NCBI GenBank assembly: GCA_036501345.1
Contig: DASYAN010000100.1
Coordinates: 1-7,416, forward strand
Direction: 5' to 3'
DNA: 7,416 nt
Origin: DASYAN01 sp036501345
GTDB lineage: Bacteria; Chloroflexota; Ktedonobacteria; Ktedonobacterales; Ktedonobacteraceae
Positions 5,826-7,416 of the stretch are shown here, piece after piece. Position numbers and translations under genes: made by a program. Within the stretch, counting starts at the first letter, position 1; every line of letters begins with the position of its first letter. The notes under the pieces were generated by a model. That model was not told where the DNA came from and made no database searches. It saw only the letters and a program-made list of their open reading frames with translations.

Positions 5826-5854
5826 TTGACATGAGCTGAGTGATAGTGTATGAT
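5826..5854 (+). promoter_or_regulatory. Strong sigma70-type promoter of the proS T-box transcript
   Basis: A perfect TTGACA (5826-5831) is separated by exactly 17 bases from TATGAT (5849-5854), five of six matches to the -10 consensus. Transcription should start near 5861, just before the T-box Stem I at 5881. Near-consensus strength fits a gene controlled by premature termination rather than by initiation. Confidence 0.85.
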
Positions 5855-5860
5855 TTGCTG

Positions 5861-6131
5861 CAATCAACTGAATAGAGTAAACGCGTTGATCAGGATTAGT
5901 AGATATCGGTGTTGTCAAATAGCGAGCCGAGATAGTGCAAGTCGGTAGGGCCATGCTACATCGAACCCACCTGAGAGTGTCAGTGAGGAACTGGTCGGTC
6001 CCTTCACCGTTAACGGGAGGAGCAGTTACTGGTTAACTGCACTAAGTGGAACTGTACTATAAAGTTTTACAGTTCAAAAGAGGTGGTACCACGGGCAAAT
6101 ATACTCGTCCTTTGTCGGGACGGGTTTTTTT
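5861..6131 (+). promoter_or_regulatory. T-box riboswitch (proline), transcriptional, upstream of proS
   Basis: This leader senses uncharged tRNA-Pro. Stem I spans about 5881-5980: its base pairs ACGC (5881-5884) with GTGT (5977-5980) and TCAGG (5890-5894) with CCTGA (5970-5974), with GA/AG bases between that suit a kink-turn. The specifier loop has AGTA (5898-5901) opposite GAA (5963-5965), then CCC (5966-5968) followed by A, a candidate Pro specifier matching the downstream gene. The apical CCGA/TCGG hairpin follows AGCGAG. The Stem II region includes GCAGTTA/TAACTGC (6022-6028, 6034-6040). Stem III is GAACTGTA/TACAGTTC (6049-6056, 6068-6075). The antiterminator pairs AGG (6081-6083) with CCT (6109-6111) and ACGGG (6091-6095) with CTCGT (6104-6108), leaving the canonical 7-base bulge TGGTACC (6084-6090). 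Its UGGU pairs with the ACCA end of uncharged tRNA. CTCGT is shared with the terminator, so the two are exclusive. Confidence 0.95.
6104..6131 (+). terminator. Intrinsic terminator of the proS T-box
   Basis: CTCGTCC (6104-6110) pairs with GGACGGG (6118-6124), seven pairs including one G-U, with a 7-base loop, followed by seven T (6125-6131). It shares CTCGTCC with the antiterminator, so it forms when charged tRNA-Pro fails to stabilise the latter. Confidence 0.93.
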
Positions 6132-6163
6132 GTGCTCGTTGTTGATAGACTGTGAGGTAAGTT

Positions 6164-7416
6164 ATGGCAACTGAAGAGAAGTTTGTTGAAGAGATTATTG
6201 ACCAGGAAGACAATTTTTCATTGTGGTACAACCAGGTCGTACGCAAGGCAGAGCTAGCTGACTATGCTCCGGTACGTGGTTGTATGATTATCCGCCCCTA
6301 TGGGTATGCCATTTGGGAGAACTTGCAGCGACTGCTGGATGCACGTTTCAAAGAGACCGGGGTAGAGAATGCTTACTTCCCACTCTTGATTCCTCGCAGC
6401 TTCCTGGAAAAAGAGGCTGAGCATGTGGAGGGCTTTGCTCCAGAGGTGGCCTGGGTCACGCGTGGCGGTGGCGAAGAACTCGAAGAGCCTCTGGCAATAC
6501 GCCCGACCAGTGAAACTATCATCGGACACAGTTTTTCAAAATGGATTCAGAGCTATCGTGATCTGCCACTTTTGGTCAATCAGTGGAATAATGTTATGCG
6601 TTGGGAGAAACGCACTGCCCTGTTTTTACGCACCTCTGAATTTCTGTGGCAGGAGGGTCATACAGCGCATCGTACCCTGGAAGAGGCAGAAGAGCGCACT
6701 CGTATGATGCTAGATGTCTATCGTTCATTTGCCGAAAAAGAAGCGGCTATCCCAGTTATTGCTGGACTCAAGAGCGAGAATGAAAAATTTGCTGGTGCGT
6801 TACGTACCTATTCGATTGAGGCTATGATGGGTGATGGCAAAGCTCTGCAATCAGGTACTAGCCATAACCTCGGCAATAATTTCGCTAAGGGTTTTGATAT
6901 TCAGTTCTTGGATGCTGATGGGCAGCGTAGGTACTGTGCAACTACCAGCTGGGGCATGAGCACACGCATGATTGGTGGCATCATCATGGTCCATGGTGAC
7001 AAATCCGGTCTGATGCTCCCTCCACATCTGGCTCCGTACCAGGTTGTGATTGTGCCAATCTCGCGCAAGGAACATGAGAAGTCAGCCGTAGAAGAACTGG
7101 TAACACGTGTAGAAAAGATGCTCAAGGGGAAAGTACGCGTAAAAGTCGATCGCAGTGAGAACACACCCGGTTGGAAGTACAACGAATGGGAGATGCGTGG
7201 TGTCCCTGTGCGCATGGAAATAGGTCCGCGCGATGTGCAGAATAATAGTGTGATGCTCGTTCGCCGTGACAATCGTGCCAAAGAGCCTGTCTCTGTAGAG
7301 GCCTTAGAGACGCGCCTGCCCGAATTGTTAGAGGAGGTACAGAAGGCAATGTACCAGCGTGCCTTGAAATTCAGGGAAGAGAATACCTATACTACCGAGA
7401 GCTACGATGAATTCAA
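6164..7416 (+). CDS. proS: Prolyl-tRNA synthetase, archaeal/eukaryotic type (3' end outside window)
   Basis: This enzyme ligates proline to tRNA-Pro with ATP in the cytosol. The frame is open from ATG 6164 to the window edge, 417 codons plus two bases. Family members of this type are roughly 480 residues, so only the C-terminal end is missing. Class II motifs are intact: the motif 1 region VRGCMIIRPYGYAIWENL (37-54); RPTSETIIGHSF (113-124); motif 2, RWEKRTALFLRTSEFLWQEG (146-165); and motif 3, TTSWGMSTRMIGGIIMVHGD (260-279). The anticodon-binding domain begins at about PYQVVIVPI (291-299) and includes GWKYNEWEMRGVPVRMEIGP (336-355). The direct run from motif 2 to motif 3 lacks the large editing insertion of the common bacterial (E. 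coli-like) ProRS, which marks it as the archaeal/eukaryotic type, also found in Chloroflexota, Deinococcus and some Firmicutes. GAGGT (6154-6158) lies 5 bases before the ATG. Expression is controlled by the T-box just upstream. Confidence 0.97.
   Translation, partial: MATEEKFVEEIIDQEDNFSLWYNQVVRKAELADYAPVRGCMIIRPYGYAIWENLQRLLDARFKETGVENAYFPLLIPRSFLEKEAEHVEGFAPEVAWVTRGGGEELEEPLAIRPTSETIIGHSFSKWIQSYRDLPLLVNQWNNVMRWEKRTALFLRTSEFLWQEGHTAHRTLEEAEERTRMMLDVYRSFAEKEAAIPVIAGLKSENEKFAGALRTYSIEAMMGDGKALQSGTSHNLGNNFAKGFDIQFLDADGQRRYCATTSWGMSTRMIGGIIMVHGDKSGLMLPPHLAPYQVVIVPISRKEHEKSAVEELVTRVEKMLKGKVRVKVDRSENTPGWKYNEWEMRGVPVRMEIGPRDVQNNSVMLVRRDNRAKEPVSVEALETRLPELLEEVQKAMYQRALKFREENTYTTESYDEF

Noticed and set aside
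6254..7349. Several minus-strand and alternative-frame ORFs across the proS region
   Set aside because: The plus-strand frame from 6164 encodes an unmistakable prolyl-tRNA synthetase through the window edge; the others are antisense or out-of-frame shadows without ribosome binding sites or recognisable motifs.
1..7416. CRISPR arrays, tRNA or rRNA genes, phage attachment sites
   Set aside because: No regularly spaced long repeats, cloverleaf-like sequence, rRNA-like stretch or integrase was seen on either strand.

Overview
The window looks like chromosomal DNA from a Gram-positive-type or Chloroflexota bacterium, and a Ktedonobacteria-like soil Chloroflexota is my best guess. The reasons are an archaeal/eukaryotic-type prolyl-tRNA synthetase under a T-box leader, a lipoprotein cupredoxin, sigma70-like promoters close to consensus, balanced base composition, and loosely packed genes with long intergenic regions. 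This assignment is inference; no rRNA or other marker lies in the window.

Layout. At 1-597 (+) lies the end of a conserved-looking gene of unknown function, open at the left edge. It is followed after 41 bases by a PhnD-like periplasmic-binding-fold protein (639-1487, +) that has no signal peptide and no ABC transporter partner here. Converging on it are two minus-strand genes: an NmrA/atypical-SDR NAD(P)-binding protein (2907-1990), transcribed first from a promoter with a perfect 9-bp palindromic operator candidate, and then a cupredoxin lipoprotein (1916-1524). A 327-base divergent intergenic region (2908-3234) separates these from a plus-strand pair. The first of the pair is a PP-loop ATPase resembling MurL, the UDP-MurNAc-L-Ala-L-Glu epimerase, and QueC (3280-4665). 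The second is a 2-oxoglutarate/Fe(II) dioxygenase (4961-5692). Between them sits a 133-bp element with perfect 13-bp terminal inverted repeats, near-perfect 7-bp flanking direct repeats and nested internal inverted repeats: a MITE candidate. The window ends with a consensus promoter, a complete proline T-box riboswitch (Stem I with candidate CCC specifier, Stem III, antiterminator, terminator) and the first 417 codons of proS.

How the parts work together. proS with its T-box is a self-contained regulatory unit: uncharged tRNA-Pro should stabilise the antiterminator and allow readthrough. The MurL-like enzyme and the dioxygenase may act together on an amino-acid or peptide substrate, one activating or epimerising and the other hydroxylating. 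That is the most interesting functional hypothesis here, but it rests only on adjacency and family chemistry. The SDR and cupredoxin may form a two-gene transcript of redox proteins.
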